A stretch of DNA of 64,000 nucleotides from Sphagnum magellanicum (Eukaryota; Streptophyta; Sphagnopsida; Sphagnales; Sphagnaceae): positions 5,766,001 to 5,830,000 of the forward strand of contig CM038915.1 in assembly GCA_021904315.1 (NCBI GenBank), written 5' to 3'. A program made the translations under genes and the position numbers. The number at the start of each line of letters is the position of its first letter. The first letter of the stretch is position 1. Below the pieces are notes generated by a model. That model saw only the letters and a program-made list of their open reading frames with translations. It ran no database searches and was not told where the DNA came from. This document shows, piece by piece, positions 34,800 to 46,492 of this stretch.

Positions 34800-37700
34800 G
34801 AATACAGCCTTTTCAATTCATGTTTGATTACCAACATTGATACTGGCTCCCTATGGATGAACCCGGCCAATCATAAATAAACCAAAGCACCCAAAAAAAA
34901 GGGGGGGGGGGAAACAAGGAACAAAATGGAAGGACCCATGTCCAGGAAGACAATAAAAACCACCTAAGAGGGTGAACCACAAGGGGAACATCAAGTTCCT
35001 GAACTCCCTCCTGTTGCAAGAAGCATATCAAATAAGGAAAGGGGAGGACCCCCTGGAAGGAGGCCTATTGGTTGGTGGGTATTTCATTTCCACGAATGAT
35101 GATGTTTTCACTTTTGACCTCCAACTTGGGCAAGACCAAAGCAGGCTATAGAATATTTTTCCCAGCTGCGTAGATAGGCACCCAACTGTGCCGCTTTCTA
35201 AATGCCGAATCATTGAGTCAACCTTTGCGATTGGTGAGAATGTGGTTACCAAGTCATATGTTTGATTTTCTACTAACCATGTCCAATGCTTTTAATTATT
35301 CCTTTCCTATTTTCAATGTCTACCAATAGTGCTTCAAAATGACAAGCCTGATTGTGAAGTCCAAGATGGCCTTGGTCCAAAACCAAAACTTGTACTTCAC
35401 TTCTTCATAAACAACTATAAAATGATGTAAACCTGCAAGATTTTGTTGGCTTTGTTTTGAATGGGAGAAAGGCATCTGAGACTTCTAAGTGCATATAGGA
35501 GCTTGGAGAATGATGAATGATATTAAATCATTCATGGAAAAAAATGGATAACATTCTTAATAAATGAAAGAGGATGTGAGTGAAAGTAGCATATAAATAT
35601 GTAATTGGGAAATCAAAGTGAAAAATGGTAAAAACAAAAAATAATGAGTAAGAAAACAAAAAAAAATTAGTAGAATAAAAAATCATGGTGAAAATAAATA
35701 AAAAATTTAAACATTAAAATTTAATAAAAGAAAAAAAAATCTTGTTCCAAGAAGGGGGAGGTGGAGAGAGGGGCCTCACAAAACACCCTTTTGCCTAGTT
35801 AATTTTAACTCAGGACAACGAACCTAAAATAGCAAGACAACAAGAAGACCAAGGCTTGTTTTTGGTTCAATCAAGGTAATGGGTATTACCTTGAAGAAAA
35901 GAAAAAAAGTTGAAAGAATTACTAAGAAAGGGAGGCAACTAGTGTAGCTCAAATTTGTTTCAATGTGCCAATAGTTGTGAAAAGTGCATGCAAACATAAG
36001 GTCCTTTCAAATGAATTTGACCTACAAGAAAGGAAGGAAGGTAACACAACGACAAAACCTTCCATATCCATTGTCTTTTCCCTTCCACACTCCTTTGTTG
36101 CCTTACATGACTCAACCAAAATTTTGAACATCACCATTGTGAACAAAACCAAAACCCAAAAAAAAGAGTGAACATTTTGCAAAACATTAACAATTACATG
36201 CAAAAGGGGTGATGGTTGGGTCTTCCTTGGTAGGGAAGTACAAATCAAAAACATAAGGTGTTATTACTAAGGCAAATTATTATTACCACAAGATGACTTG
36301 ACTATCATTCCTAATCTTAAGAAGAAATGAAAATAAAATAGACAAAATGGCACAAACAAACAACCCATAGAAGCCCAAGTCAAACCCTTACAATAAAACA
36401 ACCAACTTTTTGCCCCCATTGAAAAAAACAACAAATTTCACCTATGTTTTGCATGATTTGGTTTTGTCTATGCAATGTTAATGGTAATAGTTGTGATAAT
36501 AGCAAGATCAACATTAATGCGCCACTATGGAGTAAGAACAATTGATGATGGAACGTGACAACATTGTTATAGCCAAAAATGTTGGTCCAATAAATTTGAA
36601 TCCCCTCGTAAACTTTGGAGCTATTGCAAGTAGAGTAAAAGGAGATGTTCAAACAATGAAATAAAGGAAAAGGAATAGTAGTAAGAAGATCCACACAAAG
36701 AAGATGTGGCAACCAATATGCAACACACCCAAAAATAATCACAACAAAAAAAAAGTATTAAACAAATTTCAATGGGAACTCCCCAAAACCTACCACCACC
36801 CCTCCCACTTTACCAAACCCTAACCCTATCCAACTCCTACTCAAATCACCAACAATGTAAAGACTCCCAACAAAAAAACTCGTTTCAATTTGTCTAAATC
36901 ATCCCAACAAAAAAAACCATTTTTATCATGTCTAAAAGTTTCAATAGAAAATAAGTCCACATGGTGTGAAACTAGGTTAAATAAAGTAAAAGATCAAAAC
37001 TTTAGATTGAATGCAACAATGTGAGGTCAAGGCCCAACAAATTAAAAGGAAAAAAAGGTGAAAAAAAAGGACATGGTCTAAAGTGATGCACTAATGGGTA
37101 TATGTACACTAAGAATTCACAAAAGTTCATTTTATAGTGTTAAATTTTTGAATTCTTCTTGTATCATGGGTGCATGGTAATAAAGGCCATGTATCAAGAG
37201 CAATAAAGTCCATATTAATAGGAACCCACCTACATATTCCAAATATATACACCTTTAGAAGAAAAAATTAAAACTTGAGATTATTTAACAACTATGTAAG
37301 GAACTTATGAAATTATGGCTTAATTTTAACCATTCAAAAGTCCTTAATTAAAATTTAACTAAGAGTTTTTAAGGAAAACTTTCACATAAAAGTTTATTAT
37401 GATAGTAAGAGTGAAAGTGATTAAAGAAAATATATATAATGAAGAGAAAATCATTCTTCATTTTAATCATTCTTCATCATTCCCATTTTTGTTTTATCTC
37501 TTTTCACACTCTAATTTCTAACTTTTACACTTGTTTTGCACTTGTTCTATAAGTTGTTTTATGCTTGTTTTGTTGTCATTTGCACTTTTGTTTACAAATC
37601 ACTTACACTTGTTATGTTTTAGTTTGCAAGTAGTTTTGGTTTTCCTTTTTATCAATTTGTGCTTTCTAACTTTTGTGCTTATTTTGTATCTTGCTCTAGT

Positions 37701-38329
37701 TTCTATATCTTAATCCTATCTTGTTTGTAGGTACCTTTGCTTTTTTTTTTATATTGATTTTTTTTTCTACTTTTGTGCTTATTTTGCAAGTTGCAAGTTG
37801 TTTTTTCACTCATGTGTGCATGTTCTTATTTTCTTCTTGTGCTAAAAAGGTGTGATGCATCAACTAAAAGCAATTATATTGACAATGTTTTTACAATTGA
37901 TTTTGCAAGCATAGTACTTGATAATGCATGGCCATGAAGCAATTGAACTCCATAGTGTAATGTCTAATATAATCCTCGAATGATGATGCAAAATTAAATT
38001 TTGAGGCAACGAACAATGTTTTAGCCTTTGGTTCATTGTTAATATCACCTTTCTTATGTATATGCATTGTTAGGGAATTAGGAGCTTGGTGATTTGATTA
38101 AGGTCAAATCTACAACTTCGTACTCCCATTTCTTAATGACACAATACAATGACGAAAGGTGGATCAGACACTTTCATGTAAATAAAAACTTTATGCAATG
38201 TTTGACATGAATTTTAAGGCATATGGTGGAGAAGAAAAACATGTGGTTGTGGTCTATTGTCCCTGTGAGTATCTGTGTAGCTTGTAGTTTATAGCTTGTA
38301 TGATTATAACAAATCACATCATTTTAAGT
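34800..38329. other. A/T-rich non-coding tract
   Basis: Slightly GC-richer at about 34800-35260, where minus-strand frames (34828-35031, 35028-35252) show no recognisable domain. An 11-G homopolymer is at 34901-34911. The remainder is A-rich simple sequence without a gene or terminal repeats that I can see. Confidence 0.45.
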
Positions 38330-38650
38330 TGTCCAACTTGATTATTTTATCTATTTGACCAAAAACTCGGTCAATTTGACTAAAGACCCTAGTTTTTAAA
38401 GTGACATGTATCTTTTGGTCAATTCAATTTACTAAATTGACTTTTCAAAAAACTTGGTCAAAAATCACATTTAGTCAAATAAAACAAAAAAATGACATAG
38501 TTAAAAAGATAAATGTTTAGTCAAATGAAATATTCAATTTTGTTTAAACCATATTTATAGTAAAATAAATATAGATTTTTAATATTTATGGTTATCTTGA
38601 TTAATCAACTTGACCAACAATTTGATTATTAAAATGGTGGTCAAAATGGA
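38330..38650. repeat. GGTCAA/TTGACC motif cluster
   Basis: TTGACCAAAAACTCGGTCAA, TTTTGGTCAATT, ACTTGGTCAAAAATC, TTTAGTCAAAT and related words recur on both strands. The same motif fills the possible mini-CACTA at 62333-62654 and a tract at about 44600-44740. Confidence 0.5.
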
Positions 38651-38925
38651 TATTAATAAATAGGTAGGTGAATAAGTTGGTGGGTGGGTACGTAGGTTAT
38701 AAGTACATGCACATGTAAATAAATAATATACCTACCTAGCCTACATAGCTTACCTACTTAGCTAAATAGGTTAGATGGGTTTTTAAGTAGGTAGGTTTAA
38801 CCTACTTAGGTACTTGGGTCATTAGGTTATGTAGGCACCTAGGTAGGCTTTCAATAGCTAGGTAGGTAAGCTAGGTAATTAAGGTAGGTAGTTAGGTAGA
38901 CAAACTAGGTGCCTAACCCTAAACC
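38651..38925. repeat. Degenerate TAGG/CCTA simple-sequence tract
   Basis: AGGTAGGT, ACCTACCT and CTAGGTAGG words recur on both strands with interruptions, including GGTAGGTAGTTAGGTAGACA. Similar tracts are at about 10780, 23600 and 40195-40440. Confidence 0.6.
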
Positions 38926-40194
38926 TATCCACTCTCAAAGTTTGAATGCTTTCAACATGCAAAAACATTTTTTATTTGTGTCAAGCTTTGAACCTATAGG
39001 GATGAAAATCCTATAAGGTGTACCACATAGGACGAAAAGGGCCTATTCCTTACTACAATCCTTTTTTACCCTATATTTTGATCCCCATAAAAAGAATTAA
39101 TCAAAAGTTGTCAAAAAATTTAGAAGGACTATATTTTAAACTATTACAATTTTAGATTCCATCATAATCATCCGTAAATGTGTCTTTTCATAGTAAAAAA
39201 AGACCAGGTAAAAAAGACAGAAAAAGGTGACGTTGTGACAAGATTTTGGTACACCTTAAAAAATTTGCACCGATAAACTTTGCAATCGATGGAAAATATT
39301 CCAAAAACCTTTATGTCAATCCAAACTATTATGCTTCCCTTGCAATTTTTCAAACATATAATAATGCAATTTTAAGGAATGTCCACTTGTGCTTAGGTGC
39401 CTCCTTTGACTATGTTTTTACCCAATTATAGTATCTATAGGTCTTACAAGCATACAATTTTATGACAACACTTTAATTTTTTTCATCCCAATCTAATGGT
39501 CAAAATGTAAACAAATGATCAAGATCATGTAAAGTGATTTACATCCACTTCAATTTTTAACCACTTTAATTTTGATCCAACATTCAAGATCTAAAATGGT
39601 TGAATATACATGAATATATATCATATATCACATATAATTTGGAGCCATTTTGTGACACTAAAACACCCATACTTTTAGTTCCATGGCATGTTCATAAACA
39701 AACATTAAACAAAAATAAAAAACAATGGCCCTTTCATATATATGTTATTTTTTCACTTCAAGGTGATTTTTATAAGAAAAATAATATCATAATGCCTTAA
39801 TGGCTTATGGACAAAAGAAACATGTCTAATAAATGACATACATTAGATAAATTTGAAGAACTTGCAATATCTTTGGAATTGGTATTGATATCATTCACCA
39901 CCCAAACTTTCATGCAAAAATACCACCTATAATGCCACTTTTGAAATATATTTTTAACTTTTCATACTTTGTACAGTGTATATTGTTTGTGATAAATACA
40001 TTCATAGATTTTTAAATCTTTATCATTTTTTAATTTTCTTTTACAAATGATTAACCCATGAAGTTCCAAGCTAATCAACCTTTTTCAAAATTCATAAGAA
40101 TAATTCCATTTGTGAGAGTTCACATTAAAAAATGATTCCAATGCTATAAACAATATTTGTGACTACAATTTTTGGGGACCTCAACATGCTTTCA
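38926..40194. other. Non-coding tract
   Basis: AT-rich. Short open frames on both strands at 39168-39431 and 39600-39800 have no recognisable domain. Confidence 0.45.
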
Positions 40195-40440
40195 CATAAC
40201 TAAACCAACCTAGGTAAGTTAAGTGGTTAAGTTAGGTTATTTGACTTAAGTTAAATGACTACGCTAGGCTACCAAACCTAGTTAAGTTTTAAGCCTTTAA
40301 GTTAAATAGCCTAATTAAGTTCTTAACCTAGGTCTAGTGCCTAGTTTAAGTGCCTAACTTAAGTTAGTTCCTTAGCATAGGTGCCTTGTTTAAGCTAGGT
40401 CTACCTACCTATCTAAGCTCTTGTTAACTAACAATAATTA
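40195..40440. repeat. Degenerate CCTAGGTTAAGT tract
   Basis: Words such as CCTAGGTAAGTTAAG, TTAAGTTAGGTT and CCTAGTTTAAGTGCCTAA recur, a relative of the TAGG tracts with extra A/T. Confidence 0.55.
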
Positions 40441-41239
40441 CCACCATAGGGCAAAATAATCAAAGGTTAATTTTGAAATGGAACTATACCTAATAGTAGT
40501 ATTTTTTGTGAATTAACTTAAGGGGAAAATAACCATAAATTAATTATGAAGTAGAATTCCAACAAAAAAAATTATGAAATATCTTAGTCTACCTAGCTTA
40601 AAAGGCATCCTAGTGATTATCTAGTTACTAGTGATAGGTTCATATTTGCCATCCTTTATTTACTATAGGATGATCACAAGAATAATTAGTTTTTAAAAAA
40701 TAAGTTAAATTTCACTAACCAAAATATGTGGAGGAAAATAGGATAAGACAAGGAAACTTAGGTGGATAAGGGAAACCCATGTGTGATGGGGAACCACTTT
40801 TGGTTTTTTAAATTATTTCTAAGGTTCATTCCCTCATTCTTTCATTCCCTATCATTTTTTATCATTTTATTATTCTTTCATTCTATCATTTTATGTGTGT
40901 TAAAGGTATTTTCTATTCTCTCAATAAAACAAAGTAATGTTTTTACTTTGTAATTATAAATTGTCTACAAACATCAACCAGTTTGTTCTTTTTCAAATTT
41001 GAAACCCAAAAAACGAAAAAGATTGAATCAAAACATGAAACTATTTTCAAAAGGCAAAAATCCACAATTGGATTCAAGATCAGATTACAAAAGAAGATCA
41101 AAAATAAAATATGAAATAAATTGTATTGCACTAAACTGAACTATTTTTCTTTCTCAATCCTCCTACTTATACCTAATATAATGTTGTTTTAAATTAAATA
41201 GTCATTAACTAGTATAATAGTTAACAAACTCAAAATTGA
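40441..41239. other. Non-coding tract
   Basis: AT-rich, no gene or repeat recognised before the CACTA element begins. Confidence 0.45.
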
Positions 41240-41496
41240 CACTATGAAAAAATATAAGGTTTTACAATTGGGCTTGTAGCTGGGTTTTCCAATTGCAACA
41301 AACACTTGCAACTCATGGTATTTATATGGCCTTGAATGCTATCAGACAAGTTGCAGTAGTTACAATGGACACCCTATGTCATATATAATATCATATCAAT
41401 GTTATAACTCACATGCAACTATATGTAACTTCTTTGCAACTAATCTCCACATCATATTCCCACACACATTCCAACATGGCGAACAAAGTGCCAACA

Positions 41497-41860
41497 TGGC
41501 ATTTCATCCATTTGTCAACAAATGACGTATGTTATTACCTTTTGCAACTTATTTACAACTATTTTACAATTAGTTCAAAAAAAATATTCTTTCATTATTT
41601 CATTCATCCATTTGATGTGAATGGATTTTATCCCAATCCTTTGCAACTTATTATTTTATGACTAATTCAACGAATATATTCCTTTATTATTTCATTCATC
41701 CATTTGACAAATGGATTCTAATATCCTTATCTTTTACAATTTATTTACAACTATTTTATAACTAGTATAACGAATATATTCTTTAATTATTTCATTCATC
41801 CATTTGAGCAATGAATTTTGTTCCTATCCTTTGCAACTAACTTGCAACTAAAGATGAAAT
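41497..41860. repeat. Tandem repeat of about 92-100 bp inside the CACTA element
   Basis: The landmark TTATTTCATTCATCCATTTG or a variant recurs near 41500 (partial), 41590, 41685 and 41785, each followed by a form of CTTTTGCAACTTATTTACAA and ACTAGTATAACGAA. About four copies, diverged. Confidence 0.75.
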
Positions 41861-42424
41861 GAAAATAAAGGATTTAGTTACTAATTTGCAACTAGGTGTT
41901 TAAATTTGGGTTTCAAAATAATTGTATGGTAATTGATTTTAGTAGTATTAAACAACTAAATTGTAATTTATAATGCAATTATCCAGACTTCACGCAATCA
42001 TTATCATGCAATTCTAATTATAATAAACAATGTTGAATTATGTTGGACATCATTATGTATAAACAAGAAATGGATTTTTCAATGCACCTTATCTGCTTGA
42101 AATCTATCATGTTATGGCATTTAGTTCCACATATGAAATGAAATCAATAACATATCATAACATTGTAATGTCAAAAATATGAAAATAATCCCTTCAACTT
42201 GAATAACACTAATTTACAACTATACTACCATGCAATTTATTTGTCATTAAAATGCAATGTATAGAAGATTAACATATTCCCCCGAAAAAGAAAGAGATAC
42301 AAACTAAACTATAATTTGTACACTTGCAAATAAAATCAAATATTGTGCTTACAATCAAGTAAATTGAATTACAATTTTAGGTACTTTTGAAACAATCTTA
42401 CTTTGTATACATAATTTTGATGTA

Positions 42425-42998
42425 CATCCAAAAACAAAAACCTTCAACATTTAAGAACAAGAGTAAGAACCTTCAACATCCAAGAACAAAAGTAAGAACC
42501 TTCAATATCCAAGAGTAATAGCAAGAACTTTCAACATCTAAAACCAAAAGTAAGAACTTTTAACATTTAAGAATAAAAGTAATAACCTTTAGTATCCAAA
42601 AATAAAAACAAAAACCTTCAACATTCAAAAACAAGAGCAAAATCTTTCAACCTCTCTAAAAACATAAACCTTCAAGCTCTTTAAGAAAAAAAAGAACCTT
42701 CAACATTCAAGAACAAAAACAAAAATCTTCAACCTCTCTAAGAGCAAGAACAAAAACCTTCAACCTCCAAGAACAAAAACAAAAGCCTTCAACTTCTATA
42801 AAAACAAGAACAAGAACCTTCAACCTCCAAGAAAGAAAACAAAAACCTTCAACCTTTTTAAGAGCAAAAACAAGAACCTTCAACCTCTTTAAGAATAAAA
42901 ACAAAAACCTTCAACCTTCAAGAGAAAAAATAAAAGCCTTCAACCTTTTGAAGAGCAAGAACAAGAACCTTCAACCTCCAAAATAAAAAACAAAAGCC
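42425..42998. repeat. 29/31-bp minisatellite with 60-bp dimer, about 20 copies
   Basis: Units read approximately AACCTTCAACCTCCAAGAAC plus an AAAAACAAA tail. The left half has mostly 29-bp units. In the right half 29- and 31-bp forms alternate, giving a 60-bp higher-order period. As 60 is a multiple of three, the minus strand keeps a 65-codon frame (42707-42904) with a 20-residue period; I regard it as a by-product. Confidence 0.85.
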
Positions 42999-43707
42999 TC
43001 CAATTTCTAAGTTATTTAAATAAATAATTTAATTTATAACAACTTTTTTGTTTTAATTCTAAATTAAACAAACAATTATAATCTTAGTTATAACACATGA
43101 TATGAAAATTACATCACCAAAAGACTAGGAAATACACAAAATGTTTGAATAGAAAGATTTTTTTTAAAGTTCATCTTGAATTTATTGACAATAAGCATAA
43201 GCGCATGAAAGTTATTGATGCATTGAGGCAAATCTATTGATATACTACCATGTGTCATTTGCTTAAGGGTTTTTTGCCTGAATTTTAGATTTTTAAATTT
43301 CAAATTTTAAGTTGAAATACAATTACATACTAATTGCAAACAAGATGAAATGTCATATATATTGGGGGATGGAAATGTATACACATGGCATGATCATATG
43401 TGTTACTCCAGGCCGTACATTTGTTGCAAAGTAGTCGTTGATTAGTAACTAAACTTAATTGTTACATGTAATTAAAGTGCAACTTGTTAACAAAATCAAA
43501 CATGGTTGACTACAACCATATATACATTGCATACATTGTATTATATAAATATACATCTTGCAACTAATTTCCAACTACAATACAACTCCTTGATTTTTAA
43601 TGTGGCATTTAATTTATTAATTTGTTGTATTTCATCGGACAATTGCAATGCAATTGTATATTAGTTGTAAGGTAGTCTCGTTGTTACAAACACAATTTTT
43701 CATAGTG

Positions 43708-44944
43708 TGAACTATCGCGACTATTAACCACAAGTTTAACACAAACCTATTCTATCAACAACTGGTTATGTTAATAGACGAATTACTGGTTAACTTAACA
43801 GATTGATGAATTTAAGAACCTATTACTAGTTATCAAAACAAATCGAATACCAAATGTCTAATAATAATTTAAAAAATCCTCAAAATAATAATGCTTCACC
43901 GATTACCAGTTGGAAACAATTGGTTACTATGTACATAAAATGAAAAATTGGGTTAACAGTGTGTGATTCTAAGAAGATTGGTGTGTGTGAAGTGGGGAAA
44001 AATTATACTTATGTGAAGAAAAAAGTATAATGAATTTTGGTCGAAAGTTGTGTCACATCTTTTCTTTTGTGTTTTGCTTTGATTTCTTGAAAGCAAAAGA
44101 GAATATTTAATATTAGTTTGATGTAAAATACAATAGCTTTTAGTTTAATTTAAATTTTTTTCAACTTTCACTTCTTAAAATGTTTGTTGGAAATTAATCA
44201 TTGGAAAATAGTTGCAACAAGAAGGTAACTATAATAGGAATGTAGTTGCAACGAGAAATTGGTTGCACTTGATGAAAATTGTTGTAGTAGGAAGGTGATT
44301 AATAGGAAAACAACAACTACAAAGGATGAAGGCACCAAGTTAGTGATGTATTTTCCATAACAAAGGTATTGTCTAAGGATTAGAAAGTAACTACCTTCTA
44401 ACCCTCCATTTTTAGTTTTGGTTTTGACAAAGAAATGCATTTTCAAAAGTATTTTTTCCATCATTTTTTATTCAATTTTTACCCAACATCCATTTCCTCA
44501 TGATAGTAGTTAGGCTACTAATTCCACAATCTTATAACTCTATTTACGTATTAAGTCAAACATTTATTCATTTTAATTAGTAATCAAAATGATAATTAAC
44601 CAAGTTAACAATTGATATAAACAATCAAAAAACAAGCAATCAAAAAGACCATTAGTCAAAAAAACTTGTGTTGATCAAATTAGTAATTAGTTTGTCCAAT
44701 ATGACTAATTGGTCAAATTGGCAAATGTCACAATTTGGTTTCTTAAATCAAATTTTCTAATTAAAAAATCATGATTTGTAATAATGTATATAAACTAATT
44801 CACATAGCTCAATATCTAGAGTTTTCTAAACTATTTGCTATTAGGAATTCAACTATCCATCTTGCAATGTATTTCTTAAACATGGGCTCAAATAGGTTAA
44901 ATGCCTTATATATGATTCCTTTGAATGTTTTTAATCCCTACATG
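43708..44944. other. Non-coding tract between the CACTA and copia elements
   Basis: No gene is recognised. GGTCAA-type motifs cluster at about 44600-44740. The last five bases (44940-44944, ACATG) are the copia target duplication. Confidence 0.5.
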
Positions 44945-45257
44945 TGTTGAGAATTCAAGCTCAACTAGTTAAGTTTCATTACTTACTGGAGTAGGAAAGT
45001 AACTAGGTTACTTTCACAAGGTTGAATTACTTTCTTTACTTATTTTAGTTTGGTTATTTGTGGTTTGGTCTTGTAGTTAAATACCTTGGTGTTGATGGTT
45101 TGTTTCTCTTTTCTTCATTACACAAGTTTGTGTATTTCTTGTGACAAGAACCTTGGAGAGTTCTTGATGTTGTGTTTTGTGTTGTGAGCATTATGTTGTA
45201 GTTTCCTTTCAATAAACATTTATGTTTGCACTTGAGTAGATCTCCTATTTGTTAACA
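44945..45257 (+). repeat. Copia 5' LTR, 313 bp
   Basis: Begins TGTTGA and ends TTAACA, the TG...CA form with short inverted ends. An AATAAA polyadenylation-type signal is at 45211-45216. It differs from the 3' LTR at two positions. Confidence 0.95.
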
Positions 45258-45270
45258 TGGTATCAAAACT
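45258..45270 (+). other. Copia primer-binding site
   Basis: TGGTATCA directly abuts the LTR and matches the 3' end of plant initiator tRNA-Met, the usual primer of plant copia elements. Confidence 0.85.
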
Positions 45271-46492
45271 TAGGTTGTTTGATGAGGAAGTTGAAAGAGA
45301 TCTAGAGCTAAAAAGTCTCTAGAACTAGAGCTTGAGAGTCTCTAGTAATATCATAGGAATTTGTCAAGTGCAAAAGAGAAACGAGGAAAGGAAACAATGT
45401 GAAGAGAAAGAAAAGAAAAGAAAAGAGGTGAAAGGAGATCAACATATCAAAGTTGTGGAAGTCAGATCTTTAAACCTAGACCTAGATCTACTGTGAAAAG
45501 ATCTTGAAGTGAAACTTGAAGGGATTGTAGAAGACTATAAGACGCTTTTATTCTCAAATTTTCAAAAGAAAAGGATATGTTTTGTGAGAGTTATGAGCTT
45601 TTGAAGATTCTGTGTCAGAACTAGTTTTTTGGTCATATCTCCTTTGTTTGAGCTTTTTTGGATCTGCAGCTTTGGGATCTTATAGATCATATAAGAATAC
45701 ATGTGTGAGACAAATTTCATATCATTTGGATTTATATTGAGAGAGATCCAAGCATCTAAAGTTTCAGTCTCAGTTTTGAAGTCAGTTTCTTTTGAAAGTG
45801 ATATCTCTTTGTGGTCATCATTAATAGAGCTGAAATTTTGAACAGATATAGAAGACATATATCTTATGTGTCTTCCAAAATCTCAAGGATTTTGGAGTTG
45901 CTGAAAGCAAGTTGTAAGTCATTTTGTGTTCAGGTCCCAGTTTGAGGTGACTTCAAAGAAGTAGTAAGATCTCCCATTTTATGAAGTTAAATGAGCTGAA
46001 ATTTTGAGAGAATTTAGTAGACATAGTTGTTCATGTTTCACCAGAATTTCAGAACGATTCAAGGTCATATGTGTGTGAAGTAGCTTTGCAAAATTGTTAT
46101 GACAAAAGTTGTTTTGAGAAGACATCAAAGCAAAGTTTTGAAGTGGAGCAAATACATCTTGGGAGAACTTGAAGGAAGGAGTTTAGAGATTGGGAAGTGC
46201 AAATACATTATCAAGACCTTCGTACAAAAGTGTGGTATGTAATCATGTACTTAATACCATATGAAATATTATACGAGATACGTACCTATACGTAAAACCT
46301 ATGTATAGTATAGAATTTCGTATAATACTCAAGACATACATACATATGCAAGGTCCATATGGTTCAGCCCTAACCCTAACCCTAATCCTAGAAACCCAAG
46401 GAAGGAAGACCCTAACCCTAACCCTAGAAACCCAAGGAAGGAATTAAAATCATTGTGAAACCCCAAGAAGACATTGAGTGGTGCCTTGAAAG
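45271..46492 (+). other. Copia leader with a telomere-like tandem duplication
   Basis: Non-coding leader of about 1.2 kb. It has an AAAAG-rich purine stretch near 45409-45428. At about 46368-46442 CCCTAACCCTAACCCTA is followed by GAAACCCAAGGAAGGAA, and the pair occurs twice in tandem. The CCCTAA words resemble telomere repeats but are few and internal. Confidence 0.7.

Larger units (their letters stand above)
41240..43707. mobile_element. CACTA (En/Spm-type) non-autonomous DNA transposon, 2468 bp
   Basis: The left end CACTATGAAAAA is repeated exactly in inverted orientation at the right end (TTTTTCATAGTG), and the element is flanked by TGA at 41237-41239 and TGA at 43708-43710, the 3-bp target duplication of the CACTA superfamily. 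Both ends are rich in TTGCAAC/GTTGCAA words, which fits the subterminal transposase-binding repeats typical of CACTA elements. The interior has no transposase frame; it holds a 95-100-bp tandem repeat and a long minisatellite. Movement would have needed a transposase from elsewhere. Insertion borders look intact. Confidence 0.8.

Noticed and set aside
42707-42904. Minus-strand 65-codon frame with a 20-residue repeat
   Set aside because: Explained by the 60-bp minisatellite period; kept as an observation but not as a gene.
46368-46442. True interstitial telomere
   Set aside because: Only a few CCCTAA words, inside the leader of a transposable element.
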